Shown here: positions 1 to 11,241 of the stretch, piece by piece
Layout of the letters: every line of letters begins with the position of its first letter
How positions within the stretch are numbered: position 1 is the first letter of the stretch
From: Dactylorhiza incarnata
Taxonomy: Eukaryota; Streptophyta; Magnoliopsida; Asparagales; Orchidaceae
DNA length: 64,000 nt
Direction: 5' to 3'
Assembly: GCA_033032865.1 (NCBI GenBank)
Contig: JAWHQI010000075.1
Span: 434,001-498,000 of the forward strand
Translations under genes and position numbers: made by a program
Notes under the pieces: generated by a model
What the model was told of the DNA's origin: nothing
Seen by the model: only the letters and a program-made list of their open reading frames with translations
Databases searched by the model: none

Positions 1-1431
1 CTCAAATTGTTCTAACTCTTCATTCATAGCCAAAAACCAAAATTCATCATTTAAAGCGGTAGAAACGGTTTTTGGTTCAATTTCGGAAACAAAACAGATA
101 TTTGAATATGATTCATGAAGAGAAGAGCGATTTCTTACCCCGATGGATGGTTCACCAATTATTAATTATCATGGATGATCCTTTGTGAATTTCAAGGCAC
201 TTGGAGGTACATATTCATCTTCCTAGGCCTCCTCTTCTTCTTCTTTGGAAGGTTCCTCATCACCATGCTCCGAAGGTTGTAAGAGATCATCCTCGTTGTC
301 TGCGGAAAGTTTTCCTACACATGGAACAAACTCATCAAATATCACATTTATTGACTCTTCAACTCTACTAGTTCTTTAATTATAAATTCTATAAGTTTTA
401 CTAGTTGAAGAGTACCCAAGAAAAGTTCCTTCATCCAATTTTTCAACAAACTTTTCCAAGCTATCTTTTGTATTCAAAATAAAACATTTAGAACCAAAAA
501 CTTTGAAATAAGATACATTATGCTACTTTTGAAAATAAAGTTCATATGGTGTGAGATTAAGAGATGGGTGAAGCATGATTCTATTCATAACATAACATGA
601 TGTACTAATGGCTTCGGCCCAAAAGGACTTAGGTAATTTATATTCACATAGCATAGTGCGTGCTAGTTCTTGAAGTGTCCTATTCTTTCTTTCTACAACA
701 CCATTTTGTTGTGGTGTGCGTGGTGCGGAGAACTCATTTTTAATGCCTAACATATCACAAAAGGATGTATATTTTTCATTTTCAAATTCTCCTCCATGAT
801 CCGAGAGAATGCATTTAATTTTTATATCACTTTCATTTTGAATACGAGTACATAATTTTGCAAATTCGCAAAACACATCGAATTTGGAAGAGAGAAATAA
901 TGTCCAACAATATCTTGAAAAATCATCTATTAAAACATATGTATATAATCTACCACAAAGACTTGTAGTGCTAACAGGACCAAAAAGATCCATATGAATT
1001 ATTTGCAAGGGTTTTGTAGTAGAAATGAAATTTTTACTTTTGAAAGAGGATCTAGAAAATTTTTCTTTTTGACATAGTGAACAAAGTGAAGGTAAGGTTC
1101 CATTTAACCTAGGTAATCCTCTAATTAGATCACTCTTGGCAAGTTTTACAATGAGCTTTGTGCTAGCATGCCCTAGCCTTCTATGCTAAAGTTCTAATTC
1201 ATCATTTTTAGTGATAAAACATTTTATAGATGATTTAGAAAGATCATGAAAAGAAACTATATAGACATTATGTATTCTTGGTGCAGTTAGTAAAATATCT
1301 TTTGTAGTATGATTAGATATTTTGCATAGATTACTGGAAGATTCAAAAAACACATCTAATCCTTTATCACATAATTGGTTAATAGAAATTAAATTGTGTT
1401 TTAATCCTTTCATAGAAAGAACATTACATAT
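1..1431 (-). pseudogene. Copia X pol fragment: GAG-pre-integrase, integrase, start of RT
   Basis: Read on the minus strand from 1431 down, this gives the pre-integrase segment (GLKHNLISINQLCD), then the integrase core with HMDLFGP, LSDHGGEF and NGVVERKNRTL. These carry the two Asp and the Glu of the DDE triad, all intact. Below 520 the spacer is acidic and ends in AMNEELEQFE, where reverse transcriptase begins; the rest lies outside the window. Frame breaks and stops occur, for example near 520, 380 and 170. The segment continues collinearly into protease at 10043-10206, so element A split it. An integrase inserts the cDNA copy of the element into the chromosome. The copia order PR-IN-RT and the motifs make the family call secure. 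Confidence 0.9.
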
Positions 1432-1649
1432 TGTTGGGAACAGTAACCAACAGTGTTCCTAATTTGAAGAAGTGCTCAGCTCAATGATAAGTGCAAGTTG
1501 TCTTTAATGTCATATCTAGTTCATGTTTGCAGAAATCAGACAATATGTCAAGTACTTTAGTTATTTCACTAAGTACAATATCATCGAGAAGAATAGGAGA
1601 TGTCGTCGACAAAGTATGCTTATCGTCATGATGATGAGCAAAGCAAACG

Positions 1650-1890
1650 CTGAGACTTGGCGAGTTTGTCGAACGCAGAATGCAGTTCTTTGAATGCAGA
1701 ATGCAGTTCGTCGAACGCAGAATGAATTTCGTCGAACGAAGAGACAAGACAGAAGCAAACGCAGAGACTTGGGGAGTTCGTCGAATGAAGAATAAAGTTC
1801 GTCGAACGCAGAGACGGGACAGAAGAATAAAGTTTGTCGAACGAAGAATGAAGTTCGTCGAATGCAGAGATGGGACATAAAAATGAAGCT
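1650..1890 (+). repeat. TTCGTCGAACGC array in U3 of A (5' LTR)
   Basis: About ten imperfect copies of a core close to AGTTCGTCGAACGCAGAATG occur here. Spacing is roughly 20 bp in places and longer with interruptions elsewhere. The core TTCGTCGAA is nearly self-complementary. The same array is at 8255-8560 in the 3' LTR. It lies about 570-800 bp upstream of the TATA box. Confidence 0.85.
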
Positions 1891-2455
1891 CGTCGAACGC
1901 AGTGAAGACATGAAGATATCAAAGGAAGGAATGTCATCGAGAAGATGCAGTATCGTCGACATCATCAAAGTAGCCTTGTTGTCGAGAAGAACAGACATCG
2001 TCGTAAAGAAGGCATGACGTCGAGAAGACTGAAGAAGGACAGCTGAAGACAAGCATAGTCTGTTGACATGACATCACTCATGTCGTCGAAAGAACGAAGT
2101 GATTACGATGGCAGACTACAAGATAGAAGATCACGACGACACGGTCAGAGATTGCATATCGTCGTATATGCATAAACGCTGGGATATCTCATATCGTCGA
2201 GATACCCGCATCAGAGGCAGAAGATGGAAGACTTGAAGATCCACCAAGGTCTAAGGCATTGACAAAGTCCTGCCGTCGAGATATTATCCATATCGTCGTA
2301 ACAGTGGAAATATCGTCGAGACAGATTCAAATGTTAAGGATGCGCTGTCAGCATTTAATTCCTCCGCCTGATTGTCCAATCAGCGCGTGCTCTTAAGGAA
2401 TGGGCGTCTGACAGTAAAGTACATTATATATGACCGTTAAGCGGCTCATCCGTCC

Positions 2456-2462
2456 TATAAAA
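2456..2462 (+). promoter_or_regulatory. TATA box of the A 5' LTR
   Basis: TATAAAA sits in the context cctataaaaggg. It is conserved in the 3' LTR at 9117-9123, although flanking bases differ. Transcription of the element would start about 30 bp downstream; this is inferred. Confidence 0.65.
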
Positions 2463-2804
2463 GGGAACAGTGATGCCCTAGAAAAACAGGGATGTGAGAG
2501 AGAAAAATGAAAAAGAATCCCGTTGTTGCTTCTCAATACAACAATACATTCTGCGGAGAAGAAGAAGAACAAGTAGAGAACAAGAATCAAGCGTTCTCAA
2601 AAGAATCAGTCATCTCCATTGACTGATAAGAAGCCATTCCTCATCAGGCTAAGAGAAGAGATTGAAGAACAATCGTGCTTTCAAGATCTAAATCAGAAAC
2701 ATCTTCTTCAACCTTAAGAAGTCGATCTCCATCAGGCTAAGTTGCCGATCTTCATCAGGCAGAAGAAACAGTGTTCGTTACTGTAAACCTTTTATTGTTG
2801 TAAG

Positions 2805-3140
2805 GCTTGAGGGCATATTTCTCTATCTTGAGGGTTGGAGAGTTGTGTGTCTTAAGGGCCAGGGCAGTGGACTTGCGGGTCTGACACTGTATAGCCTGAG
2901 GGCTAGAGAGCTCTAAGGCTTGAGGGCCAGGGCAGTGGACTTGTGGGTCCGACATTGTCAAGCATGAGGGCTTGGGTGCAGTAGGGGCTTGCGGGCCTAG
3001 GCTGTAGTCACAGGACTTGCGGGTCTATGTTGTGTAGGGCTTGAGGGCCTGAGTGTCGAGCCTTCATGCTCGAGTGCAGTACGGGCTTGCGGGCCTAGGC
3101 TGTAGGTCTTACGGGTCCGTGTTGTAAGGCTTGAGGACCT
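2805..3140 (+). repeat. Short GC-rich repeats in R/U5 of A
   Basis: Alternating phrases such as gcttgagggc and gacttgcgggtc recur about every 30-45 bp. The paired array is at 9462-9800 in the 3' LTR with a slightly different copy order. No coding function is apparent. Confidence 0.75.
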
Positions 3141-3390
3141 AAAGTTTTGGCGGAGTTTGCCGAGCCTAGATCATTGCTAGGTAGGCGCAGAGGGAAAGAG
3201 GACTACTCAAGACACATGTTCTTGAGGAACCCTTATAGATCACTGTGTACTTTTCTGTGTTGTGCTTTATAATTTATAGATCTACTAATCAGAAATAAAG
3301 AACACCTAAAGGGGATAAAATAATTTGAAAAACTTATCCCCCCCCCCCCCCCCGCACTAGGTGATAAGTTGACACCCAATAAAAAACAAG

Positions 3391-3401
3391 TGGTATCAGA
3401 G
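3391..3401 (+). other. Primer binding site of A
   Basis: TGGTATCAGAG lies two bases after the 5' LTR. It is complementary to the 3' end of plant initiator tRNA-Met, the usual copia primer. Confidence 0.85.
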
Positions 3402-3469
3402 GGAGGTTGTTCAAAGAAAAGCTTAACAGCTTGAACAGATCTGCCCGTGGGTGTCCAATTATCATAGCT

Positions 3470-5020
3470 ATGGAATCAAGAATAGTTATTTGTTCCAGGG
3501 AGAATTTTGCACTTTGGAAAGTAAGAGCTAAAATATTCATGGAGGCAGCAGATCCTACAATGTTCCAAATTGTTCAAGAAGGGCCTTATGTCCCCAAGAC
3601 TGTGTCCAAGAAAATGACTGAATATGAGATTATCCTAGTCAATTTGGACAAGGAAGCCAAAGATATTGTAGTTGGTGTAGTTGACATCTCAACATTTCAG
3701 AAACTGGTTCACTGCATAATAGCAAAAGAGATGTGAGAATCTCTAGCAGTCCTTATGGAAGGATCAAAAGAAGAAAGAAGCAAGACAGCTAAAAAGAAAG
3801 TCAGAACATTGAGTGACAGTGACTCAAGTTGTTCAGACTCAGAAGAGAAGATTCAGTTTGGACTGACTGTCCTATCTGAGTCAGAGGAAGAAATCCAGGA
3901 TGATGTCTCACCTGAATAGGTATGCATAAGGGCTCCTCTATCTACCTCAGATTCAGAATCGGAGACAAGCTCATCTAGAAATGATGACTGGTCCAAGTCA
4001 TACAATGATCTCCTAGAAGATGTCAAGATGCTCAAGATGATGTGCAAGGAGCAGGATGCAAAGATCTCCCATCTTCAAGCAAGAAATCTTGATCTCTCAG
4101 AGAAAGCAGAAAAACTAACTCTAGAGAATGCAGAGTTTTGTCAACTCAAAAAGGACTTCAAGGCATGTTCCAAACCTTGACTTGATAAGCAAATTTGGGA
4201 AGACACTGAAGGCATTGATTGATAGCAAGGAGCTGTGCTACTCACTAACCAGAGAAGTGGTTCTTCTGAAGAAGGACTAAATTCAGCCCAAAGTCCTGAA
4301 ATCTAAGAATGGCAACATCAGAAGGGTGGAGGATAAACTCCCCTTTGTAGTGAAGCCTATGGCAAGCTCCTCCAAACCAGAGACCTCTCCTCCATTGGTA
4401 AATGGTTGTTGCTCCACTCAAAGAAGGGAGCAGGGATGCTTCAAGGAAGACAGATCAGGCAGACCCTATGGGAGAAGGCTAGCTTGAGGAAGGTAATCTC
4501 ACCCTCCAACAAGAATGTTGGGCAATCCAATCTTGGGTATCTCAAGAATGGGAGCTCCACAAGTGGAGCAAAGAACATGCCAAAAATCTCAAGGATACCT
4601 CATGGAAGGATCGCCACAAGGAGGCATGAAGTTACTGGGTCTACAGAAACAAGGAAATCACTAAAGAAGACTGACTCCAGATGGAAAGCTATGGGTGATG
4701 ATTCTCAACATCACACTTACAATCAGTACAGATCAGTGTCCTTCAAATATCCCTATGTTCATGCTCAAAGGACTCATGCTCACACAGCTAGCCAGAAAAG
4801 AAGATACAACAGGTTCGAATGTTGGTGTTGTGGTATGACCGGGCACTTTGTAATTGATTGTTGGTACAATCCAACTGCTCCAAGGGTAACGAATGTTAAA
4901 CCTGCAAATGGCCTTGTTCATTATCACTATGCATACCCTTGAGTAGTTAAATCCAGTATGCCCGTTAAAGCTAACAATTTCCTAGGACCCAAATTTACTT
5001 GGGCACCTAAGGGCTTGTAA
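3470..5020 (+). pseudogene. gag of element A (degenerate)
   Basis: The start ATG encodes MESRIVICSRENFALWKVR, typical of the N terminus of plant copia gag. The first frame runs to a TGA at 3734-3736, just after FQKLVHCIIAKEM; the expected continuation (EM-W-ESLAVLMEG) suggests a TGG to TGA change. Ser-rich acidic and coiled-coil segments follow in shifted frames. The 4406-4942 frame encodes a zinc knuckle, CWCCGMTGHFVIDC (C-x2-C-x4-H-x4-C), then the gag-end signature TWAPKG and a TAA. Gag would form the virus-like particle and bind RNA. At least three frame changes make it non-functional now. The same architecture is seen in element C. Confidence 0.85.
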
Positions 5021-5029
5021 TCTCATTTT

Positions 5030-5165
5030 GCAGGTAGTGCAAGAGCCCACCAGAAGCAAATCTGGGCCTTGGACAAGGTGGTTGTTCTGACCCACAGGAA
5101 GAACAGCAAAATCTATTTACTAACAAACTTAGTGCAGGTCATCCTACTAAAAGGGGCTTAAAAAG
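5030..5165 (+). pseudogene. Protease stub where pol of A was lost
   Basis: The stretch around 5066-5120 can be read as a damaged QIW-LD-G-CS-H start of copia protease, aligning with the intact order in C at 29392. Nothing resembling integrase, reverse transcriptase or RNase H follows. The internal promoter and the accessory ORF come directly after. This marks the 3' limit of a pol deletion of about 3 kb compared with C. Confidence 0.6.
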
Positions 5166-5528
5166 CTGACGTTAGCTGAATAAGTCTTGGAATCTATAAT
5201 CGTCGATACAAAAAGGTGTTACGACGACACAATAGACGTTACGATGATAAAGGAGCAAGTTGGGAGGATGCGCATCCAAGGATCATTTCGATGATAATAA
5301 GCATATCGTCAAAATATAATCGAGTTATTTATCGCGGTATTAGATCGGTCCATCGGAGCCGTCTGATAGCTCTCTTTCCTTCAAAGGTATGCGCCTCTTC
5401 ACCGACCGACACTATAAATAGAGTGAATGCTCGAGAATAAAAATTACGCTATCATTTGCCCTAAACTATTCCGTCGACAAAACCCTACTTCGACTCCGAT
5501 GTATTGCCTTCTCTCTCACTCCGAATCA
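5166..5528 (+). promoter_or_regulatory. Internal promoter for the accessory ORF of A
   Basis: TATAAATA at 5413-5420 stands 116 nt before the ATG at 5529. Upstream (5190-5330) are ATCGTCGA, ACGACGAC and CATATCGTC, the same motif family as in U3 of A's LTRs (for example gcatatcgtcgtatatgc). Element C has the same arrangement with its own LTR motif. That an mRNA starts here is inferred. Confidence 0.6.
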
Positions 5529-7803
5529 ATGGCTCCCAAGAAAGAAGAGGTGATCTCCGGTTGTGAACTCCAGCAAGGGGGTTTCAATGCCTGCTACGAT
5601 GAGATATGGTCAGTAAAGGGTTGCTGGAGGCATCAGGACTGGAATATCTCCTATGCGAACCCTCGGTTCTTCTCCACCGTGAATTAGCATAATTCTTCGC
5701 CAAAGCAAGAATCAACCACACCGAATCAAAGATCAAGTCGAAGGTGGGAGCTAAGAAGGTTAAGGTATCTACGAAAAGCTTAGGAAAAGCGCTGCATCTG
5801 CCAAGAATCCAAGGGGGGAGGAAGAAGAAGAGCTGACCTCAGAGGACGTGTCCGCAAGCTATACCTGGTGCGGCCACACAGGAAAGACCTACGGGTCCAT
5901 TAAGAGAGCGGAATTTAATCAAAAGGGGAAGCTGATGGCCGACATTGTTAGCAAAGTTCTGTTATGCAAGCCTGGGTCCCATGACCGAATCTCCAAAGAC
6001 ATGTTCGTGGTCATGGTCCGGATAATCCATTCTAAGAAGACCAACTGGAGTGAGTTCCTCTTCCAGAGAATGAAGAACACCGTGAAGTCCCCTTCCTACG
6101 GAAGAATACTGTCCCTCTACCTTCTAAACACCCAGGGTGAAGTACTGAATAAGAGAATGGGAGTTCCTCTACACTACTCCAAGAGACTGTATGCTAAGAT
6201 GCTAGATCGATGGGATAGGTCTATCCCTAAACCATCATCTAATGTCCAGCCTGCTACAAAGAAACAAGCATCCCCAACAGACCACTCGGAAAAAGAAGAT
6301 TCATCCAGCAGCTCTGATGACATACCACCACCCCCACAAATCCCAGGTACAACTGAGGGGGAGACTTCCCCCCAAAGGGATTGTCCAGGAACAGTACCAG
6401 AACCTGCTCCCACAGAGGTTATTGAAGAAAGTAGAAACCCCAACTTGGGGAGTGTTCTGGCTTAGGGGGAGTTCTAACTTGGGAGCTCAGCCCAAGACGC
6501 AGAGGTGATTGATGGGGAGCTCCCGACATGAGGCTCAGCCCAAGGTAATGCACAAGTTGTGGGGGAGACCCAACTGGGGTACTCTACCCCAGAAGATCGA
6601 GGCACTATGTCGGAGCCCATAGAAGACCTAACTCTCTCAGACTGCCGAGAGTTAGTAGTAGCAAGTAAGATTGTGCTTACATGCCCTAGTGAGACATTAC
6701 CAGAAAATGTCAAGGGGAAGGCTAAGGTAACAGCACACATCAGTGAAGAATCATCTACAAGTATCTCTGAAGAAATTCCACTGAAAAGAGAAGAGGAAGT
6801 CGAACATGCTGTTGAGCAATCTTCAACTCAGTCAGGTTCTCTTTTCTACATGATGTCAGCTCTAGTAAATGCTTAGCACAAATAACTAGAACAATTTATA
6901 GTAAAGACTGTGGAAAATCTAAGGGAAGAGGTGAAGGGCGAGATCCAGAAAGTGAAGAAAGACATACTCCACCTCAACACTCAATGCGCTCACTTCTACA
7001 CTCTGGCAGCTCCGGCCATAGAGAAGATGAGCGAGGAAGTCAACAATGTGGGACATCAAACCCACACAATCCTGAAAAAGCAAGAGACATTCTCAAACAA
7101 TGTGTATTATGGTTTTGAGCAGATAGAAACAGATGCTACAAATAACAGAAATCAAATTCTGAATAAGGTCAATGAGAATGCTCATACCTTAGATACCCAT
7201 CTACTTGAAATAAACAACAATTTGGATGTGACTGAACAACACCTACATGAAAAGCTGAATCTAGTCAGAGAAGGACTTGAGGAAAGCGTAATTGAACAAG
7301 CCCTAAAGGGGGAGAATGAAATAATAAACGTCAGTTTACATCAAGTGATGTGGATAACAAATCAAAGAAAGCAAACAATGCAAGAACCCCCATCATTATA
7401 TGAGGCTGCCAACCCTTCTGCAAGCACTGAATCAGCTAAGTATGGAATAGAATTTGGAGAATCAACAACTTCCAGGAAAAGAAAGAGAATTCAGAGCAGC
7501 CAGTATCGGCAAAAGAGACTGAGGGAAGTTGATCTGGATCCACAATCAGGAAGGTGGAGTCCTGTCTCAAGAGAAATAATAACAGAATCATGGATCCATT
7601 TTGGATACCCTCGGGTGGACAATCGAGGGCATACCGATCAGTTGAATGGCAGAAACATCTGAAGCAGCTGGAAAGGAGGAAAAATCACAAGCTAGCATTC
7701 CCACAAGGTCCTCCTCCCTCTCCTAAGAAGATTCCCCTGCCCATCAACTACTATCAGAGGCAAAGGAAGAAAACCAAAGGGGCAAGCAGCAGCAGACACT
7801 GAT
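5529..7803 (+). pseudogene. Accessory ORF (ORF3) of A, plant transposon-type domain plus coiled coil
   Basis: The N-terminal piece begins MAPKKEEVISG and stops at 5687. The globular domain resumes in another frame from about 5850: KGKLMADIV, LCKPGSH, SYGRILSLYLLN, GVPLHY. It resembles the domain annotated in plant genomes as putative plant transposon protein (I recall this as Pfam PF20167). A Ser/Pro-rich acidic linker (6260-6470) follows, then a coiled coil (6910-7370) and a basic tail in a final frame (EWQKHL, INYYQRQRKK). The order matches C at 38738-41530, including the C-terminal motif. At least four frame changes and stops make it dead. Function is unknown; an envelope-like or regulatory role is only conjecture. 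Confidence 0.75.
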
Positions 7804-8029
7804 GGGGAACCAAATTAAAATCGTAATGATTCTGTTGGGGCAAATGAATGCTAATGTTTATTCATGAACATCTAATCTACTTATATGTTTGGTATCTATT
7901 GTGAAGAACATTTAATCTATTTATGTGATTGCTGCTTTATGTTTGATGTTATTATCTGAAATGATAATTTTTTTCATGAGTGGCTTTAATCATTGAGGTA
8001 AGTTAGGGCTTCTTCAAATAGGGGGAGAT
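7804..8029 (+). other. 3' noncoding end and polypurine tract of A
   Basis: AT-rich spacer ends in the polypurine tract AATAGGGGGAGA (8017-8028), directly before the 3' LTR. Such a tract primes plus-strand cDNA synthesis. No gene is seen. Confidence 0.8.
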
Positions 8030-10042
8030 TGTTGGGAACAGTGCCCAGCAGTGTTCCTGATTTGAAGAAGTGCTCAGCTCAATGATAAGTGCAAATTGTA
8101 TTTAATGTCATATCTAGTTCATGTTTGCAGAAATCAGACAATATGTCAAGTACTTTAGTTATTTCACTAAGTACAATATCGTCGAGAAGAATAGGAGATG
8201 TCGTCGACAAAGTATGCTTGTCGTCATGATGATGAACAAAGCAAATGCTGAGACTTGGCGAGTTCGTCGAACGCAGAATGCAGTTCGTCGAACGCAGAAT
8301 GTAGTTCGTTGAACGCAGAATGCAGTTCGTCGAACGCAGAATGAAGTTCGTCGAACCAAGAGACAGGACAGAAGCAAACGCAGAGACTTGGGGAGTTCAT
8401 CGAACGAAGAATAAAGTTCGTCAAACGCAGAGATGGGATAGAAGAATGAAGTTAGTCGAACGAAGAATGAAGTTAGTCGAACGAAGAATGAAGTTCGTCG
8501 AATGAAGAATGAAGTTCGTCGAATGCAGCGACGGGATAGAAGAATGAAGCTCGTCGAACGCAGTGAAGACATGAAGATATCAAAGGAAGGAATGTCGTCG
8601 AGAAGATGTTGTATAGTCAACATCATCAAAGTAGCCTTGTCGTCGAGAAGAACAGACATCATCGTAAAGAAGGCATGACATCAAGAATACTGAAGAAGGA
8701 CAGCTGAAGACAAGCATAGTCTGTCGACATGATATCGCTCATGTCGTCGAAAGAACAAAGTGATTACGACGATAGACTACAAGATAGAAGATCACGACGA
8801 CACGGTCAGAGATTGCATATCGTCGTATATGCAGAAATGATGGCATATCTTGTATCGTCGAGATACCAGCATTAGAGGCAGAACCTGGAAGACTTGAAGA
8901 TCCGCCAAGGTCTAACGCATCGACAAAGTCCTGTCGTCGAGATATTATCCATGTCGTCGTAACAGTCGAAATATCGTCGAGACAGATTAAAATGTTGTGG
9001 ACGCGCTGTCAGCATTTAATGCCGCCGCCTGATTGTCCAATCAGCGCGTGCTCTTAAGGAATGGGCGTCTGACAGTAAAGGATATTATATGTGACCGTTA
9101 AGTGGCTCACCCGTCATATAAAAGGGAACAGTGATGCCCTAGAAAAATAGGGATGTGAGAGAGAGAAACGAAAAAGAATTCCATCGTGGCTTCTCAATAC
9201 AACATTACATTCTGCACAGAAGAAGAAGAACAAGTAGAGAACAAGAATCAAGCATTCTCAAAATAATCAGTCATCTCCATTGACTGATAAGAAGCCATTC
9301 CTCATCAGGCTAAGAGAAGAGATTGAAGAAGAACCGTGCTTTCAAGATCTGAATCAGAAACATCTTCTTCAACCTCAAGAAGACGATCTTCATCAGGCTA
9401 AGTGGCCGATCTTCATCAAGCAGAAGAAACAGTGTTCGTTACTGTAAACCTTTTATTGTTTTAAGGCTTGAGGGCCTATTAGTCTAGCTTGAGGGTTGGA
9501 GAGCTGTGAGGCTTGAGGGCCAGGGCAGTGGACTTGCGGGTCCGACACCGTCTAGATTGAGGGCTGGAGAGCTGTGAGGCTTGAGGGCCAGGGCAGTGGA
9601 CTTGCGGGTTCGACATTGTCAAGCTTGAGGGCTTGGGTGCAGTAGGGTCTTGCGGGCCTAGGCTATAGGCACAGGACTTGCGGGTCTGTGTTGTGTAGGG
9701 CTTGAGGGCCTGAGTGTCGAGCTTGTGGGCTCGGGTGCAGTAGGAGCTTGCGGGCCTAGGCTGTAGGACTTGCGGGTCCGTGTTGTAAGGCTTGAGGGAC
9801 TGAAGTTTTGGCAGAGTTTGCCGAGCCTAGCACACTGCTAGGTAGGCACAGAGGGAAAAATGACTACTCAAGACACCCGGTCTTGAGGAACCTCTATAGA
9901 TCACTGTGTGCTTTTCTGTGTTGTGCTTTATATTTTATAGATCTACTAATCAAAAATCAAGAACACCTAAAAGGGATAAAATAATTTGAAAAACCTATTC
10001 ACCCCCCACCCCTCTAGGTGATAAGTTGACACCCAATAAACA
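8030..10042 (+). repeat. 3' LTR of element A
   Basis: It is a full copy of 1432-3388 and starts TGTTGGGAACAGT. The U3 array is at 8255-8560, the TATA box at 9117-9123 and the GC-rich repeats at 9462-9800. Several substitutions and small indels separate the two LTRs, many of them C/T or G/A, so the insertion is not recent. Confidence 0.9.
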
Positions 10043-11241
10043 ATAGATATAGTAAAGGATTCGTTACCAACTGTACTAATTCCCATGATCCTTCCTTTTC
10101 CGTTATCACCAAACGTCACAATCCCTCCCTTCTTCTTCTCTACGCTAAGGAACTTTGCTTTATTGCCCGTCATGTGCTTGGAGCTTCCAGAATCCAAGTA
10201 CCACACGTCTTCATTGTCCTTAGCCTACCTGCACATCTAGAAAGAAGATGAGAGTAAAGATCCGGATACCCAAGTGGAACCACCCATAGAATAAGTGGAA
10301 GCCTTAGGTACCCAGATTTGCTTTAAAGTATTTTGTTTTATTTTCCTGCAAGAACTAGATGTGTGACCTAACCTATAACACTTTGCATACGAAATAAAGG
10401 GGGTTGAAACCCTTTTCTGAAATATTTTCTTGCTGGAAGAAATTAAATTTACAGAAGAAAAATATTTTGAAAAAGAAAATTCAGGTTTCTTGTATGAGGT
10501 GCTAGCGCCGGTGTTAGTGGCTAACGCCGGGCGGTAGGCCTCACCTCGATATCTGAGCCAAAAATTTCTAGAATCATGACACCGGTTCCCTAAAATCATT
10601 TCCAGTGATTTTTGGCCTATTCCAAATTTTTTAATGGCCATGGTGAGATCATGAACTTGTGCTTTAAGTGAAGAATTTTCTTTCACAAGCATGACACACC
10701 TATTTTCAAAACCTTTTTTATTATTTTTTATTTGCAAAAGAGAGGCTTCTAATTTCCTTTCTAATTCCCCCTTCTCTTTTGTAAGAGTTTTGACATGAGA
10801 GAGGGCTTTAGAAAGTGACTCTTCAATATCTTTTACCAATTTAGTGGAGTGATCACACTCTTGGCAAGAAACCTTTCTCTTTTCTAAAACAATTAATTTT
10901 TTGGAAAGCTTTTGATATTCTTTAATAAGAGATTCATTTTCACGATTCAATAAAATATTATCTTTCATATTTTTATCAAAAGCTTTGCAAGTTTCAAGGA
11001 ATTCATTAAAGAGTTCATCATTAGTGGGAGGAGTTACCTCAGTGTCGCTAAAAACACTGGTGTCGTTGCCGTCTTTTCCATGTCCCATGAGGCGCATGTT
11101 TGCTTCCTCATCTTCGCTTGATGAAGACCCGCTTGATTCTTCGGAGGAGGAGGAGGAGTCATCCCATGTTCTAGCTTTTAGCATCTTCCTCTTTTCCTTC
11201 CCTTTGTGTCGCTTGTTCTTCTTCTCCTTCAAGAACTTTGG
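10043..11241 (-). pseudogene. Copia X: protease start and C-terminal gag
   Basis: On the minus strand, from 11241 down, a Lys-rich then Ser/Glu-rich acidic segment leads into a long coiled coil (about 10620-11000). A degenerate zinc knuckle YAKCYRLGHTSSSC follows, in which the first Cys has become Tyr. Then come the gag-end signature QIWVPKAS and the protease WYLDSGSSKHMTG with an intact DSG (about 10170-10206). Two TAG codons near 10235 separate gag from protease; both fit CAG to TAG. The frame continues across insertion A into 1-1431. Upstream it continues across insertion B into 21974. Confidence 0.88.

Larger units (their letters stand above)
1432..3388 (+). repeat. 5' LTR of element A
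   Basis: It matches 8030-10042 along its whole length. U3 carries the TTCGTCGAACGC array and scattered ATATCGTCGA motifs. A TATA box follows, then a tract of short GC-rich repeats, then the copia-type U5 end with a run of 16 C (3338-3353). The other LTR has an interrupted C run at the same place, so the homopolymer grew after insertion or is unstable. Long minus-strand open frames here only reflect the repeat array. Confidence 0.9.
1432..10042 (+). mobile_element. LTR retrotransposon A: copia-type, gag plus accessory ORF, pol absent
   Basis: Two LTRs of about 1.96 and 2.01 kb, both starting TGTTGGGAACAGT and ending near ACACCCAATAAA...CA, flank 4.6 kb of internal DNA. The internal order is primer binding site, gag, a stub of protease, an internal promoter, an accessory ORF and a polypurine tract. 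Integrase, reverse transcriptase and RNase H are missing, so it must have moved with enzymes from another element such as a relative of C. It lies inside the protease/pre-integrase boundary of copia X. Flanks are acatat on the left and atagat on the right, and I could not define a clean 5-bp target duplication. Confidence 0.88.

Noticed and set aside
1561..2052. Open minus-strand frames in the A LTR with repeated FDEL/RRT-type text (also 8159-8662)
   Set aside because: They read through the TTCGTCGAACGC array in several frames and recur in both LTRs; this is periodic DNA, not a gene.
3338..3353. C run as a programmed frameshift site
   Set aside because: It lies in an LTR, not in coding DNA; the coding C run at 40271-40284 in C ORF3 does shift frame but looks like slippage.
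4990..5050. Splice-acceptor-like tcattttgcag after the gag stop in A, with similar tracts in C (29350) and X (10235)
   Set aside because: No matching donor found; in X the nearby stops are better explained as CAG to TAG changes.
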